Shown here: piece by piece, positions 28,171 through 36,657 of the stretch
How the letters are laid out: each line of letters opens with the position of its first letter
How positions within the stretch are numbered: position 1 is the first letter of the stretch
NCBI RefSeq assembly: GCF_014297465.1
Contig: NZ_JACORT010000001.1
Span: 496,001-560,000 of the forward strand
Length of the DNA: 64,000 nucleotides
Origin: Ramlibacter cellulosilyticus
Lineage (GTDB): Bacteria > Pseudomonadota > Gammaproteobacteria > Burkholderiales > Burkholderiaceae_C
Direction of reading: 5' to 3'
The notes under the pieces: generated by a model
Told to the model about the DNA's origin: nothing
What the model saw: only the letters and a program-made list of their open reading frames with translations
Database searches by the model: none
Position numbers and translations under genes: made by a program

Positions 28171-28274
28171 GGGAGGTGTTCCTGGGGTTCGTTCTCGCCC
28201 GCGAGGCTAGGGGTCCCCGGCGCGGCGGTCCAACGACTTTTTCGCCGGGGGTGATGACATGCTGTAATCGCCCC

Positions 28275-29204
28275 ATGCCGATCCGCAGTCCCTCCCTCGT
28301 GGAGCTGCACGCCTTTCTCGCCGTCGCCCGCACGGGCAGTTTCCGCAAGGCCGCCGACGAATTGTTCGTCACGCAGGCGGCGGTGAGCCGCGCGGTCGCC
28401 CGGCTGGAGCAGGAACTGGGCGTCGACGTGCTCGCGCGCTCGGGCAGCGGCGTGGAGCTGACCGCGGCGGGGCGCGAGCTGCGCCGGCGCGTGGAGAAGC
28501 CGGTGGCGGCGCTGGAGGAGGCCGCCGTGCAATTGCGCCGCCGTTCCGATCGCATGCGGCTGCGCCTCTCGGTGGTGACCAGCCTCGGCAACCTGTGGCT
28601 GATGCCGCGCCTGGAAGACTTCCATGCACGGCACCCGGGCATCGCACTCGAATTCCGCCCCTACCGGCGCGACGACGATTTCCTGCGCGAGGACGTCGAC
28701 CTCTGGATCGCCCTGAAGCAGAAGCCGCGGCAGCAGTGGCCGCGGCAGGTCGCGGCGGACTACCTCGTCGGGCGCGAGATCGTGGCGGTGTGCAGTCCCG
28801 CGGTGGCGCGCCGCATCCGCAGCGCCCGCGACCTGCTCGCGCAGCCGCTGCTGGTGCACTCGATGTACCCGGAGAACTGGTCGCTGTGGGCCGAAGCCGT
28901 GGGCGCGAAGCTGCCCGCCGGCTGGGAGGGCAGCGGGTTCGACCTGGTGATCAACCTGATCGAGGCGGCGCGCAGCGGCATGGGCGTGGCGGTGGTGCAG
29001 AAGTGCATGGTGGAGGCGGACCTCGCTTCCGGCCGCCTCGTGATGCCCGTGCCGGGCACCGCCTCCACGGGCCGCGGCTACTACCTGTGCCGCCGGCGCG
29101 CGCTGGGCGCGCATCCCGCGGTGGAGCAGTTCTCGGCGTGGGTGGCGGCGCAGGCCGCGCTCAGCGAACCCGCATCCCCGGCTCGGCGCCGGGCCACGGG
29201 TTGA
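28275..29204 (+). CDS. LysR-family transcriptional regulator
   Basis: 309 residues from the ATG at 28275 ([20 protein letters not shown]). The N-terminal winged helix ([29 protein letters not shown]) and a LysR substrate-binding domain resembling the GcvA group ([17 protein letters not shown]) are clear. It is divergent from the Bug-receptor/amidohydrolase pair, the usual arrangement for a LysR regulator and its target. Its end overlaps the metG end by 44 bp in convergent orientation. Confidence 0.92.
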   Translation: MPIRSPSLVELHAFLAVARTGSFRKAADELFVTQAAVSRAVARLEQELGVDVLARSGSGVELTAAGRELRRRVEKPVAALEEAAVQLRRRSDRMRLRLSVVTSLGNLWLMPRLEDFHARHPGIALEFRPYRRDDDFLREDVDLWIALKQKPRQQWPRQVAADYLVGREIVAVCSPAVARRIRSARDLLAQPLLVHSMYPENWSLWAEAVGAKLPAGWEGSGFDLVINLIEAARSGMGVAVVQKCMVEADLASGRLVMPVPGTASTGRGYYLCRRRALGAHPAVEQFSAWVAAQAALSEPASPARRRATG

Positions 29205-31239
29205 GCACGTAGATCCCGGCCTTCTGCTTCTCGTCCGCGTGGCTCGCGGCGAGCACCATGCCTTCGCTCACGCCGAACTTCATCTTGCGCGGGGCGAGGT
29301 TGGCGACCATCACCGTCAGCTTGCCGACCAGGTCCTCGGGCTTGTACGCCGAGGCGATGCCGGAGAACACGTTGCGCATGCGGCCCTCGCCCACGTCGAG
29401 CGTGAGCTGCAGCAGCTTGGTGGAGCCTTCCACCGGCTTGCACTCGACGATCTTCGCGATGCGCAGGTCGATCTTCGTGAAGTCGTCGATCGTGATGCTG
29501 GGGGCGATGGATTCGCCCCCCGGTTCACTCCCTCTCCCGCTTGCGGGAGAGGGCTGGGGTGAGGGCTGGTCCGCCGGCGGCTCGAACAGCGCATCCAGCT
29601 GCTTCGCATCCACGCGCTGCATCAGGTGCTTGTAGTCGCCCACCTGGTGCCCCGCAGGCAGCGGCTGCGCGGCGTTGGTCCAGTCCAGCGGCTCGCACTG
29701 CAGGAAGGCTTCCGCCTGCGCGGCGAGCGCCGGCAGGATGGGTCGCAGGCACGCGGTCAGCACGCGGAACATCTGCAGGCACCAGCTGCCGACCGCCGCG
29801 GCTTCGTCGCCCTTGCCTTCCTTGGCCAGCTTCCAGGGCGCGGCGGCGTCGAAGGCCGTGTTCACCTGGTCGGCGACGGCCATGACCTCGCGCAGCGCCT
29901 TGGCGTAGTCGCGCGACTCGTACAGCCCTTGCACCGTCCGCAGCAGGGCCTGCGGATCGACTGCCGCGAGGGGCTGGCCCGCCACCAGCTTGCCGCCCGG
30001 CACGAACTTGACGGCGCGGCTGGCGATGTTGACGTACTTGCCCACCAGGTCGCTGTTGACCCGGGCCATGAAGTCCTCGGGGTTGAAGTCGACGTCCTCG
30101 TTGCGGCCATTGAGCTTGGCGGCGAGGTAGTAGCGCAGCCACTCGGGGTTCATGCCGAGCGACAGGTACTTGAGCGGGTCGAGCCCGGTGCCGCGGCTCT
30201 TGCTCATCTTCTCGCCGTTGTTCACGGTGAGGAAGCCGTGCACGAAGATCGCGTTGGGCGTCTTGCGGCCGCTGAAATACAGCATCGCCGGCCAGAACAG
30301 CGTGTGGAAGGTGATGATGTCCTTGCCGATGAAGTGGTACTGCTCCGTCGCGGGGTCGGCGATGAACTCCTCGTACGAGCGGGTCTCGCCGGCCGCCTTC
30401 GCGCCGCCCTTGTCGAAGTAGTTCTTCAGCGACGCGAGGTAGCCCACCGGCGCGTCCAGCCAGACGTAGAAGTACTTGCCCGGCGCATCCGGGATCTCGA
30501 TGCCGAAGTAGGGCGCGTCGCGGCTGATGTCCCAGTCGCCCAGCGCCGTCTGGCCGTCCTCGCCGGGCACCAGCCACTCGCTGATCTTGTTCAGCACCTC
30601 GGGCTGCACGGTGCCGCTCGCGGTCCACTTCTTCAGGAACTCCATGCTGCGCGGATCCGACAGCTTGAAGAAGAAGTGCTCGGACGTCCTCAGCACCGGC
30701 TTGGCGCCGGACAGCGCCGAGTAGGGGTTGATCAGGTCGGTGGGCGAATAGACCTTGCTGCATACCTCGCAGTTGTCGCCGTACTGGTCCTTCGCGTGGC
30801 AGTTCGGGCACTCGCCCTTGATGAACCGGTCCGGCAGGAACATCTGCTTTTCCGGGTCGAAGAACTGCTCGATGGTCTTGCTGGCGATCAGGCCGTTGGC
30901 CTTGAGGTCGCGGTAGATCTGCTGCGCCAGCTGGGTGTTCTCCGGGCTGTGCGTCGAGTGCCAGTTGTCGAAGCGGATGTGGAAGCCGTCCAGGTATTCC
31001 TTGCGGCCCGCGGCGATCTCGGCCACGAACTGCTCCGGCGTCTTGCCCGCCTTCTCCGCGGCGATCATGATCGGCGCGCCGTGCGCGTCGTCCGCGCCCA
31101 CGAAGTGCACCATGTTCCCCGCCATGCGCTGGTGGCGCACCCAGATGTCGGCCTGGATGTATTCCATGATGTGGCCGATGTGGAACTTGCCGTTGGCGTA
31201 GGGCAGGGCGGTGGTGACGAAGAGCTTGCGCTGGGGCAT
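29161..31239 (-). CDS. metG: Methionyl-tRNA synthetase
   Basis: 692 residues. The HIGH-type motif is in [15 protein letters not shown], zinc cysteines in [22 protein letters not shown] in [12 protein letters not shown], and a C-terminal EMAP/tRNA-binding domain (about 590-692, [20 protein letters not shown]) is present. The linker between the anticodon domain and the EMAP domain carries a palindromic repeat read in frame (29526-29566; residues [17 protein letters not shown]). It charges initiator and elongator tRNA-Met. The start at 31239 matches the family N-terminus ([17 protein letters not shown]). It is divergent from apbC (72-bp gap). Confidence 0.97.
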   Translation of the reverse strand: MPQRKLFVTTALPYANGKFHIGHIMEYIQADIWVRHQRMAGNMVHFVGADDAHGAPIMIAAEKAGKTPEQFVAEIAAGRKEYLDGFHIRFDNWHSTHSPENTQLAQQIYRDLKANGLIASKTIEQFFDPEKQMFLPDRFIKGECPNCHAKDQYGDNCEVCSKVYSPTDLINPYSALSGAKPVLRTSEHFFFKLSDPRSMEFLKKWTASGTVQPEVLNKISEWLVPGEDGQTALGDWDISRDAPYFGIEIPDAPGKYFYVWLDAPVGYLASLKNYFDKGGAKAAGETRSYEEFIADPATEQYHFIGKDIITFHTLFWPAMLYFSGRKTPNAIFVHGFLTVNNGEKMSKSRGTGLDPLKYLSLGMNPEWLRYYLAAKLNGRNEDVDFNPEDFMARVNSDLVGKYVNIASRAVKFVPGGKLVAGQPLAAVDPQALLRTVQGLYESRDYAKALREVMAVADQVNTAFDAAAPWKLAKEGKGDEAAAVGSWCLQMFRVLTACLRPILPALAAQAEAFLQCEPLDWTNAAQPLPAGHQVGDYKHLMQRVDAKQLDALFEPPADQPSPQPSPASGRGSEPGGESIAPSITIDDFTKIDLRIAKIVECKPVEGSTKLLQLTLDVGEGRMRNVFSGIASAYKPEDLVGKLTVMVANLAPRKMKFGVSEGMVLAASHADEKQKAGIYVLNPWPGAEPGMRVR
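29526..29566. repeat. Palindromic repeat inserted in frame in metG
   Basis: CCCTCTCCCGC / GCGGGAGAGGG form a perfect hairpin, followed by GGGTGAGGG. The same sequence, in a double form, occurs inside the DUF3306 gene at 33051-33134. In metG it is read as Pro/Ser/Gly residues in a flexible linker between domains. Confidence 0.85.
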
Positions 31240-31311
31240 GGGTTGATTCCGGGGGGAACCGGGCATTTTATCGGCGGTGGGTACACTTGCAGGGAAGCAG
31301 GAAAGAGAGAC

Positions 31312-32400
31312 ATGGCCACCCAGGAACAGCTGCTCGCGGCACTCGCAGGCGTCAAGGACCCGAACACGGGCAAGGATTTCGTTTCCACCAGGGCCGTGAA
31401 GAACGTGCAGGTCGAAGGCGGCGACGTCTCCTTCGAGGTGGAGCTGGGCTACCCGGCGAAGAGCCAGGTGCCGGAGCTGCGCAAGGCGCTGGTCGCCGCG
31501 GCGAAAGGCGCGCCGGGCGTGGACAACGTGTCGGTGAACATCACCACCCGGGTCCTCGCCCACGCCGTGCAGCGCGGCGTGCAGCTGATGCCCAACGTCA
31601 AGAACATCATCGCGGTCGCGTCCGGCAAGGGCGGCGTGGGCAAGAGCACCACGGCGGCCAACCTGGCGCTGGCGCTCGCGGCCGAAGGCGCGCGCGTGGG
31701 CATCCTGGACGCCGACATCTACGGCCCGAGCCAGCCCATGATGCTGGGGATCGACCGCCGGCCCGAGAGCGAGGATGGCCAGACCATGGAGCCGCTGGAA
31801 AACCACGGCGTGCAGGTCATGTCCATCGGCTTCCTCGTGAACCAGGACGAAGCCATGATCTGGCGCGGCCCCATGGCCACGCAGGCGCTGGAGCAGCTCC
31901 TGCGCCAGACGAACTGGCAGGAGCTCGACTACCTGATCGTCGACATGCCCCCGGGCACCGGCGACATCCAGCTCACGCTGTCGCAGCGCGTGCCGATGAC
32001 GGGTGCCGTGATCGTCACGACGCCGCAGGACATCGCGCTGATCGACGCGCGCAAGGCCGTCACCATGTTCGAGAAGGTGGGCGTGCCCATCCTCGGCATC
32101 GTGGAGAACATGGCCGTGCACGTGTGCAGCAACTGCGGCCACGCCGAGCACATCTTCGGCGAGGGTGGCGGCAAGCGCTACGCGCAGGAGAAGGGCATCG
32201 ACTACCTGGGCGCGCTGCCCCTGGCGCTGCACATCCGCGAGCAGGCCGACAGCGGCAAGCCGACGGTCGTGGCGGACCCCGACAGCGAGGCCGCGAAGAT
32301 CTACAGGAGCGTCGCGCGCCAGGTGGCGATCAAGATCGCCTCCAAGGCGAAGGACTTCTCCGCGAAGTTCCCGACGATCACCGTCTCGAAGAACACCTGA
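31312..32400 (+). CDS. apbC: Iron-sulfur cluster carrier protein ApbC (Mrp/NBP35 type)
   Basis: 362 residues: an N-terminal DUF59 (MIP18-like) domain (about 1-85), a P-loop [10 protein letters not shown] (about 104-113) and the cluster-binding CxxC (C272 and C275, in VHVCSNCGH). ApbC binds and transfers [4Fe-4S] clusters to target enzymes and has ATPase activity. It lies just upstream of and co-directional with the DUF3305/DUF3306/formate dehydrogenase genes (7-bp gap to the next), so it could help load the many clusters of those proteins, though the gene is general housekeeping. Confidence 0.95.
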   Translation: MATQEQLLAALAGVKDPNTGKDFVSTRAVKNVQVEGGDVSFEVELGYPAKSQVPELRKALVAAAKGAPGVDNVSVNITTRVLAHAVQRGVQLMPNVKNIIAVASGKGGVGKSTTAANLALALAAEGARVGILDADIYGPSQPMMLGIDRRPESEDGQTMEPLENHGVQVMSIGFLVNQDEAMIWRGPMATQALEQLLRQTNWQELDYLIVDMPPGTGDIQLTLSQRVPMTGAVIVTTPQDIALIDARKAVTMFEKVGVPILGIVENMAVHVCSNCGHAEHIFGEGGGKRYAQEKGIDYLGALPLALHIREQADSGKPTVVADPDSEAAKIYRSVARQVAIKIASKAKDFSAKFPTITVSKNT

Positions 32401-32407
32401 GGTGGCC

Positions 32408-32956
32408 ATGGAACGGCCGGCCCTCGACGTCGCCGTCGTCCTGCGCAAGGTGCCCACGTCCAGCCAGTGGCAGCCCTGGCGCTGGGAGCTGGCGGAAGTG
32501 GTGCCCCACGAGGAAAGGTTCGGCACGGAGCCGCGCCTGCTGCACCGTGGCGACGACGGCGAGCGCTGGCTCCACCCCGCGCAGCGGGTGGAGCTGTACC
32601 GCGACGAGGCCGAGGGCTACTACCTCAACGTCGCCTCGCCGGCGCCCTGCTGGTTCGTGCTCTGGCGCATGGAGGAGGAAGCCAGCGTCGCCGACGAGCC
32701 CATCCCGCGCCCGCTGATCGTGACCCTCAGCTACAACGAGGCGGCCCGCTGGCTCGACGCGCAGGAGACCGTGGAGCAGGTGCCCGCGCCCGCGCACGTC
32801 GTCGAGTGGATGCGCGCCTTCTACGAGCAGCACTACGTCCCCGAGCCCAAGAAGCGCAAGCGCCCGGACAGCTTCCGCCGGCTGGAAGACCGGTTCGGGC
32901 AACCGGCGACGGTGAGCACGGAGAAGAAGTACGGCCGGGGGGAAGGCAATGGCTGA
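32408..32956 (+). CDS. DUF3305 protein of the formate dehydrogenase cluster
   Basis: 182 residues from the ATG at 32408. It reads [40 protein letters not shown] and [12 protein letters not shown], the conserved core of DUF3305, whose genes lie beside formate dehydrogenase loci in proteobacteria. The C-terminus is Lys/Arg-rich. The function is unknown; a part in maturation or regulation of the enzyme is inferred from constant association. It overlaps the DUF3306 gene by 8 bp. Confidence 0.88.
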   Translation: MERPALDVAVVLRKVPTSSQWQPWRWELAEVVPHEERFGTEPRLLHRGDDGERWLHPAQRVELYRDEAEGYYLNVASPAPCWFVLWRMEEEASVADEPIPRPLIVTLSYNEAARWLDAQETVEQVPAPAHVVEWMRAFYEQHYVPEPKKRKRPDSFRRLEDRFGQPATVSTEKKYGRGEGNG

Positions 32957-33587
32957 GGGGTTCTTCAGTCGGTGGTCGCAGCGGAAGGATGCGCTCAGGA
33001 AGGGGCAGGAGCTTCCCGAGGAGCCGAAGCCGGTTTCGGCGCCCGAGCGCCCCTCACCCCCACCCTCTCCCCGGAGGGGAGAGGGAGAGGAAGGGCTCCC
33101 TCTCCCGCTGGCGGGAGAGGGCAGGGGTGAGGGCCAGTCGGCGCCGGAACCCCCACCGACCCTCGAAGACGCCCAGGCGCTGACGAAAGACTCCGACTTC
33201 ACCCGCTTTGCCCGGCCCGACGTCGCCCCCGAGGTGAAGAACACGGCGATGAAGAAACTCTTCAGCGACCCGCACTTCAACACCATGGACGGCCTGGACG
33301 TCTACATCGACGACTACAACAAGCCGGACCCGCTGCCGCCGGACATGCTGCGCAAGCTCGCCAGCGCGAAGTTCCTGAAGCTCTTCGACGACGAGGAAGA
33401 GGAGAAGGACGCCAAATCCCCCACGGCGGGCGAAAGCCCCGATGCGGGTGCGCCCGAATCCGTGGCACAGTCCAGCACCCGGACCGCGCAAGCATTACCG
33501 CCGGCCGAAGACCATGCCGACCCTGATCTGCGACTGCAACAAGACGATGCCCCTGGACCCGAAAGCCCTGGGGCGGGCTCTCGATGA
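32949..33587 (+). CDS. DUF3306 protein carrying an in-frame palindromic repeat
   Basis: 212 residues. DUF3306 hallmarks are the opening [13 protein letters not shown] and the central DFTRFARPDVAPEVKNTAMK, LFSDPHFNTMDGLDVYIDDY segments. Between the opening (about 1-34) and the core lies a Pro/Gly/Glu-rich stretch of about 28 residues encoded by a double palindromic repeat (33051-33134). The C-terminal 50 residues are acidic and low in complexity. The stop lies 74 bp inside the next gene. The role is unknown beyond linkage to formate dehydrogenase. Confidence 0.85.
   Translation: MAEGFFSRWSQRKDALRKGQELPEEPKPVSAPERPSPPPSPRRGEGEEGLPLPLAGEGRGEGQSAPEPPPTLEDAQALTKDSDFTRFARPDVAPEVKNTAMKKLFSDPHFNTMDGLDVYIDDYNKPDPLPPDMLRKLASAKFLKLFDDEEEEKDAKSPTAGESPDAGAPESVAQSSTRTAQALPPAEDHADPDLRLQQDDAPGPESPGAGSR
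33051..33134. repeat. Double palindromic repeat inserted in frame in the DUF3306 gene
   Basis: Two adjacent hairpins: CCCTCTCCCC / GGGGAGAGGG and CCCTCTCCCGC / GCGGGAGAGGG, bounded by CCCTCACCCC and GGGGTGAGGG, which are themselves reverse complements. The 84-base unit is a multiple of three and leaves the reading frame open. It is related to the repeat in metG (29526-29566). Confidence 0.85.
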
Positions 33588-35601
33588 AAACCTGACGCTG
33601 CACTCCACGCTGTGCCGCCGCGAGGCGGGCGCGTTCCAGCAGGCCGTGAAGACGGGCGATGACGTGGTCGTCGCCTGCACCCAGGAAAGGCGCCTGTTCG
33701 GCGAGCTCGGACAGCAGACGGAGGGGGCCGTCTCGCCCATCCGCTTCGTCAACATCCGCGAGACCGGCGGCTGGAGCAAGGACGCGCGCAGCGCGATGCC
33801 CAAGCTGGCCGCGCTGCTCGCGGCCGCGAAGCTGCCCGAGCCGGAGCCGGTCCCCACCGTCACGTACAAGAGCGCCGGCCGCCTGCTCGTGATCGGCCCG
33901 CTGGAAGAGGCGGAGCGCTTCGCGCATGTGATCGGCGACGCCCTGGACATCACCATCTTCTCGCGCGGCGGCAGCGGCGAGCAGGAGCGCCGCTATCCCA
34001 TCGTGGGCGGCCGCATCGAGAGCCTCACGGGCTGGCTGGGGGCCTTCCAGCTCGCCTGGTCGCAGGACAACCCGATCGACCTGGACCTGTGCACGCGCTG
34101 CAATGCCTGCGTGGCCGCCTGCCCCGAGCAGGCGATCGGGCTGGACTACCAGGTGAACCTGCAGGCCTGCAAGTCGCACCGGTCCTGCGTGAAGGCCTGC
34201 GACGTGGCCGGCGCCATCGACTTCACGCGCGAGCCGGTCGCGCACACGGACACCTTCGACCTGGTGCTGGACCTGCGCCGCCAGCCGTCCTTCGTGCAGC
34301 ACGCGCCGCCGCAGGGCTACTTCCACCTGCCGCCGGAGCAGGAGAACGGCCCGCGCGCGCTCGACGTCGTGCTCAAGCTGCGCGAGCTGGTGGGCGAGTT
34401 CGAGAAGCCGAAGTTCTTCGCGTACAAGCAGAAGCTGTGCGCGCACAGCCGCAACGAGAAGGTGGGCTGCAACGCCTGCATCGAGATCTGTTCGGCCGAG
34501 GCCATCTCCAGCGACAAGTCGCGCCAGCAGGTCAAGGTGAATCCCAGCCTGTGCGTGGGCTGCGGCGCCTGCACGACGGTGTGTCCCACGGGCGCGCTCA
34601 CGTACGCGTATCCGCGTGCGAACGAGCAGGGCGCGAAGATCCGCACCCTCGTCTCCACCTACGAGAAGGCGGGTGGCAGCGCGCCGGTCGTGCTTCTGCA
34701 CAGCCAGGAACGGGGCCAGGCCTTCGTCGAGGAGCTCGGCCGCGCCGCACGCGTCGGGGTCGCCGAAGGCGTGCCGGCCAACGTGATCCCGATGTCCGTG
34801 TGGCACGTGGCAAGCATGGGCATCGACCTGTGGCTCACCGCGGTTGCCCAAGGTGCCGCGCATGTCGCCGTGCTCGCGACGAGCGAAGAGGCGCCGCAGT
34901 ACCTCGAAGGCCTGCAGGCCCAGATGCAGGTGGCGCAATCCATCCTGGAAGGCCTGGGCTACGAAGGCAGCCACTTCAGCCTGCTGCAGGCGCGCAGCGC
35001 GAGCGACCTCGACCAGGAGCTGAAGCTGCTCGCGCGCCGCCGCGGCGCCGCGCCCGCGACCCGCGCGCGCTATGCCGTGTCCGCCGAGAAGCGCACCACG
35101 CTCGACCTCGCGCTCGACCACCTCGTCGAACATGCGAAGAAGAAGCCCGAAGCGATCGCGCTGCCGGCCGGTGCCCTGTTCGGCACGGTGGACGTGGACA
35201 AGGACAAGTGCACGCTGTGCATGTCCTGCGTCGGCGCCTGCCCCTCGAGCGCGCTGCAGGACAACCAGACGGCGCCGCAGCTGCGCTTCGTGGAGAAGAA
35301 CTGCGTGCAGTGCGGCCTGTGCGCGAAGACCTGCCCGGAGCAGGCGATCACGCTGCAGCCCCGCCTGCTGCTCACGCCCGAGCGCAAGCAGCCGCGCGTG
35401 GTGAACGAGGCGAAGCCCTTCGCCTGCATCCGTTGCAGCAAGCCCTTCGGCACCCTCAAGGGCATCGAGGCGATGATCGGCAAGCTCGCCGGCCACGCCA
35501 TGTTCCAGGGCCCCGCGCTGGAGCGCCTGAAGATGTGCGGCGACTGCCGCGTGATCGACATCTACAGCGCGCAGGACGAGAGCCGAATCACCGATCTATG
35601 A
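33514..35601 (+). CDS. Poly-ferredoxin (multi-[4Fe-4S]) protein of the formate dehydrogenase cluster
   Basis: 695 residues from the ATG at 33514 (MPTLICDCNKTMPLDPKALG), chosen because earlier in-frame codons read as non-conserved sequence within DUF3306. Cluster motifs in order: CTRCNACVAACP, CKSHRSCVKACD, CNACIEIC, CVGCGACTTVCP, then after a methyl-viologen-reductase-like middle part CTLCMSCVGACP, CVQCGLCAKTCP and CIRC/CGDC near the end. It is cytoplasmic (no signal). Proteins like this accompany formate dehydrogenase in Burkholderiales and may pass electrons between the enzyme and soluble carriers. It overlaps the TorD gene by 4 bp (ATGA). Confidence 0.9.
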   Translation: MPTLICDCNKTMPLDPKALGRALDENLTLHSTLCRREAGAFQQAVKTGDDVVVACTQERRLFGELGQQTEGAVSPIRFVNIRETGGWSKDARSAMPKLAALLAAAKLPEPEPVPTVTYKSAGRLLVIGPLEEAERFAHVIGDALDITIFSRGGSGEQERRYPIVGGRIESLTGWLGAFQLAWSQDNPIDLDLCTRCNACVAACPEQAIGLDYQVNLQACKSHRSCVKACDVAGAIDFTREPVAHTDTFDLVLDLRRQPSFVQHAPPQGYFHLPPEQENGPRALDVVLKLRELVGEFEKPKFFAYKQKLCAHSRNEKVGCNACIEICSAEAISSDKSRQQVKVNPSLCVGCGACTTVCPTGALTYAYPRANEQGAKIRTLVSTYEKAGGSAPVVLLHSQERGQAFVEELGRAARVGVAEGVPANVIPMSVWHVASMGIDLWLTAVAQGAAHVAVLATSEEAPQYLEGLQAQMQVAQSILEGLGYEGSHFSLLQARSASDLDQELKLLARRRGAAPATRARYAVSAEKRTTLDLALDHLVEHAKKKPEAIALPAGALFGTVDVDKDKCTLCMSCVGACPSSALQDNQTAPQLRFVEKNCVQCGLCAKTCPEQAITLQPRLLLTPERKQPRVVNEAKPFACIRCSKPFGTLKGIEAMIGKLAGHAMFQGPALERLKMCGDCRVIDIYSAQDESRITDL

Positions 35602-36218
35602 GCGAACCCCTGCAGACGACGAGCGCCCTCGACGAAGAGACCGCGCGGGCCGAGATCTACGGGCTGCTCGCGCAGCTCTATTACGCGCCGCCCCCGCCGG
35701 AACTGCTGTCCGCGCTGCGCGTCGCCGTGACCGACGCCCCGGCGCAAGGCGCTTTCCTCGAAGAGCCCTGGCGCCAGGTCGTGGGCGCGGCCCGCGAACT
35801 GTCGGACCAGCAGGTGGCCGACGAGTACGACGCGCTGTTCGGCGGTGTCGGCAAGCCCGAGGTCTACCTGTTCGGCTCGCACTACCTCAGTGGCTTCCTC
35901 AACGAGAAGCCGCTCGCCCGGCTGCGCGAGGCGCTCGCGGGCATGGGCCTCGCGCGCGACGAGGCGACGATGCCCGAGACCGAGGACCACGTCGCCTACG
36001 TGTGCGAGGTGATGCGCTACCTGATCGCGGGCGACGATGCCGCCGTCGCGAACCTCACGCGCCAGAGCGAGTTCTTCGCCGAACACCTGCAGCCGTGGGT
36101 GGGTTCCTTGTGCGATGCAATAACGGCGCACCCGAAGGCGCGCTTCTACGCGCAGCTCGCGGAGTTCACGCGCGCGTTCATGAACGTGGAAGCCCAGGGC
36201 TTCGACATGCTCGCCTGA
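35598..36218 (+). CDS. TorD/DmsD-family molybdoenzyme chaperone
   Basis: 206 residues, all-helical in character, with the family segment YDALFGGVGKPEVYLFGSHY and EDHVAYVCEVMRYLIAGDD. TorD-type chaperones bind the twin-arginine signal and immature core of molybdoenzymes until cofactor is inserted and Tat export can proceed. FdhA, encoded next, carries such a signal, so it is the likely client. The start overlaps the preceding stop by 4 bp. A 215-bp gap with a possible promoter follows. Confidence 0.9.
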   Translation: MSEPLQTTSALDEETARAEIYGLLAQLYYAPPPPELLSALRVAVTDAPAQGAFLEEPWRQVVGAARELSDQQVADEYDALFGGVGKPEVYLFGSHYLSGFLNEKPLARLREALAGMGLARDEATMPETEDHVAYVCEVMRYLIAGDDAAVANLTRQSEFFAEHLQPWVGSLCDAITAHPKARFYAQLAEFTRAFMNVEAQGFDMLA

Positions 36219-36372
36219 AGAGCGTGGCGGGCGGGACGCGTTTATTCCCTCGCGCGCCATCGAGTCGCACGGCGATTTCCCTAGGCCTTTGGGTCTCGTT
36301 TTGAGGCCGAAAGCCTGTCGGGCTGCTGTCGCCTAGCGTTTTCCCTGACGCGGAAAGCGCACGCTCCGTTGC

Positions 36373-36386
36373 GGTGCACGTATTGC
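36373..36386 (+). promoter_or_regulatory. Candidate sigma54-type promoter for the fdh operon
   Basis: CGGTGCACGTATTGCT contains GG (36373-36374) and GC (36385-36386) separated by exactly 10 bases, with TTGCT at the -12 side, the minimal sigma54 (-24/-12) pattern. A start would fall near 36398, 36 bp before the small Tat gene. An ACTAC-N10-GTAGT inverted repeat follows at 36390-36410. Formate-linked genes are sigma54-dependent in enterics, but the upstream half here is weak (TGGC reads GGTG). Inference. Confidence 0.3.
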
Positions 36387-36433
36387 TCTACTACAGTATG
36401 AAGAGTAGTTCATAAGAGCTTCAGGAGACCCAC

Positions 36434-36643
36434 ATGTCCGAAAGCCAGGCCAAGCCCTCCCGTCGGGGCTTCGTGTTGGGAGCCGCCGTCGCCGGTGCGG
36501 CCACCGCCGCCGTCGCCACGCTCCCCAAGACCGTCACCCCCGAACTCCCCGTCGCCGAGACCACGCCGCCCGCGCCAGCGAACGGCGGCGGCTATCGCGT
36601 GTCGGAGCACGTCAAGCGTTACTACAAGACCACCCAGGTCTGA
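36434..36643 (+). CDS. Small twin-arginine-signal protein of the formate dehydrogenase region
   Basis: 69 residues: an N-terminal twin-arginine motif (KPSRRGFVLGAAVAGAATAA) and a short tail ending YRVSEHVKRYYKTTQV. This matches the family known as formate dehydrogenase region TAT target. It has no catalytic motif, and its job is unknown; it may be exported with, or anchor, the enzyme. It begins the fdh operon proper, 14 bp before fdhA. The start is preceded by CAGGAG. Confidence 0.88.
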   Translation: MSESQAKPSRRGFVLGAAVAGAATAAVATLPKTVTPELPVAETTPPAPANGGGYRVSEHVKRYYKTTQV

Positions 36644-36657
36644 CCTCGGAGAGATCC

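Noticed and set aside
33442..33514. A start for the poly-ferredoxin 24 codons upstream
   Set aside because: The extra residues lie wholly inside the DUF3306 gene and look like an out-of-frame read; the ATG at 33514 gives the expected MPTLICDC opening.
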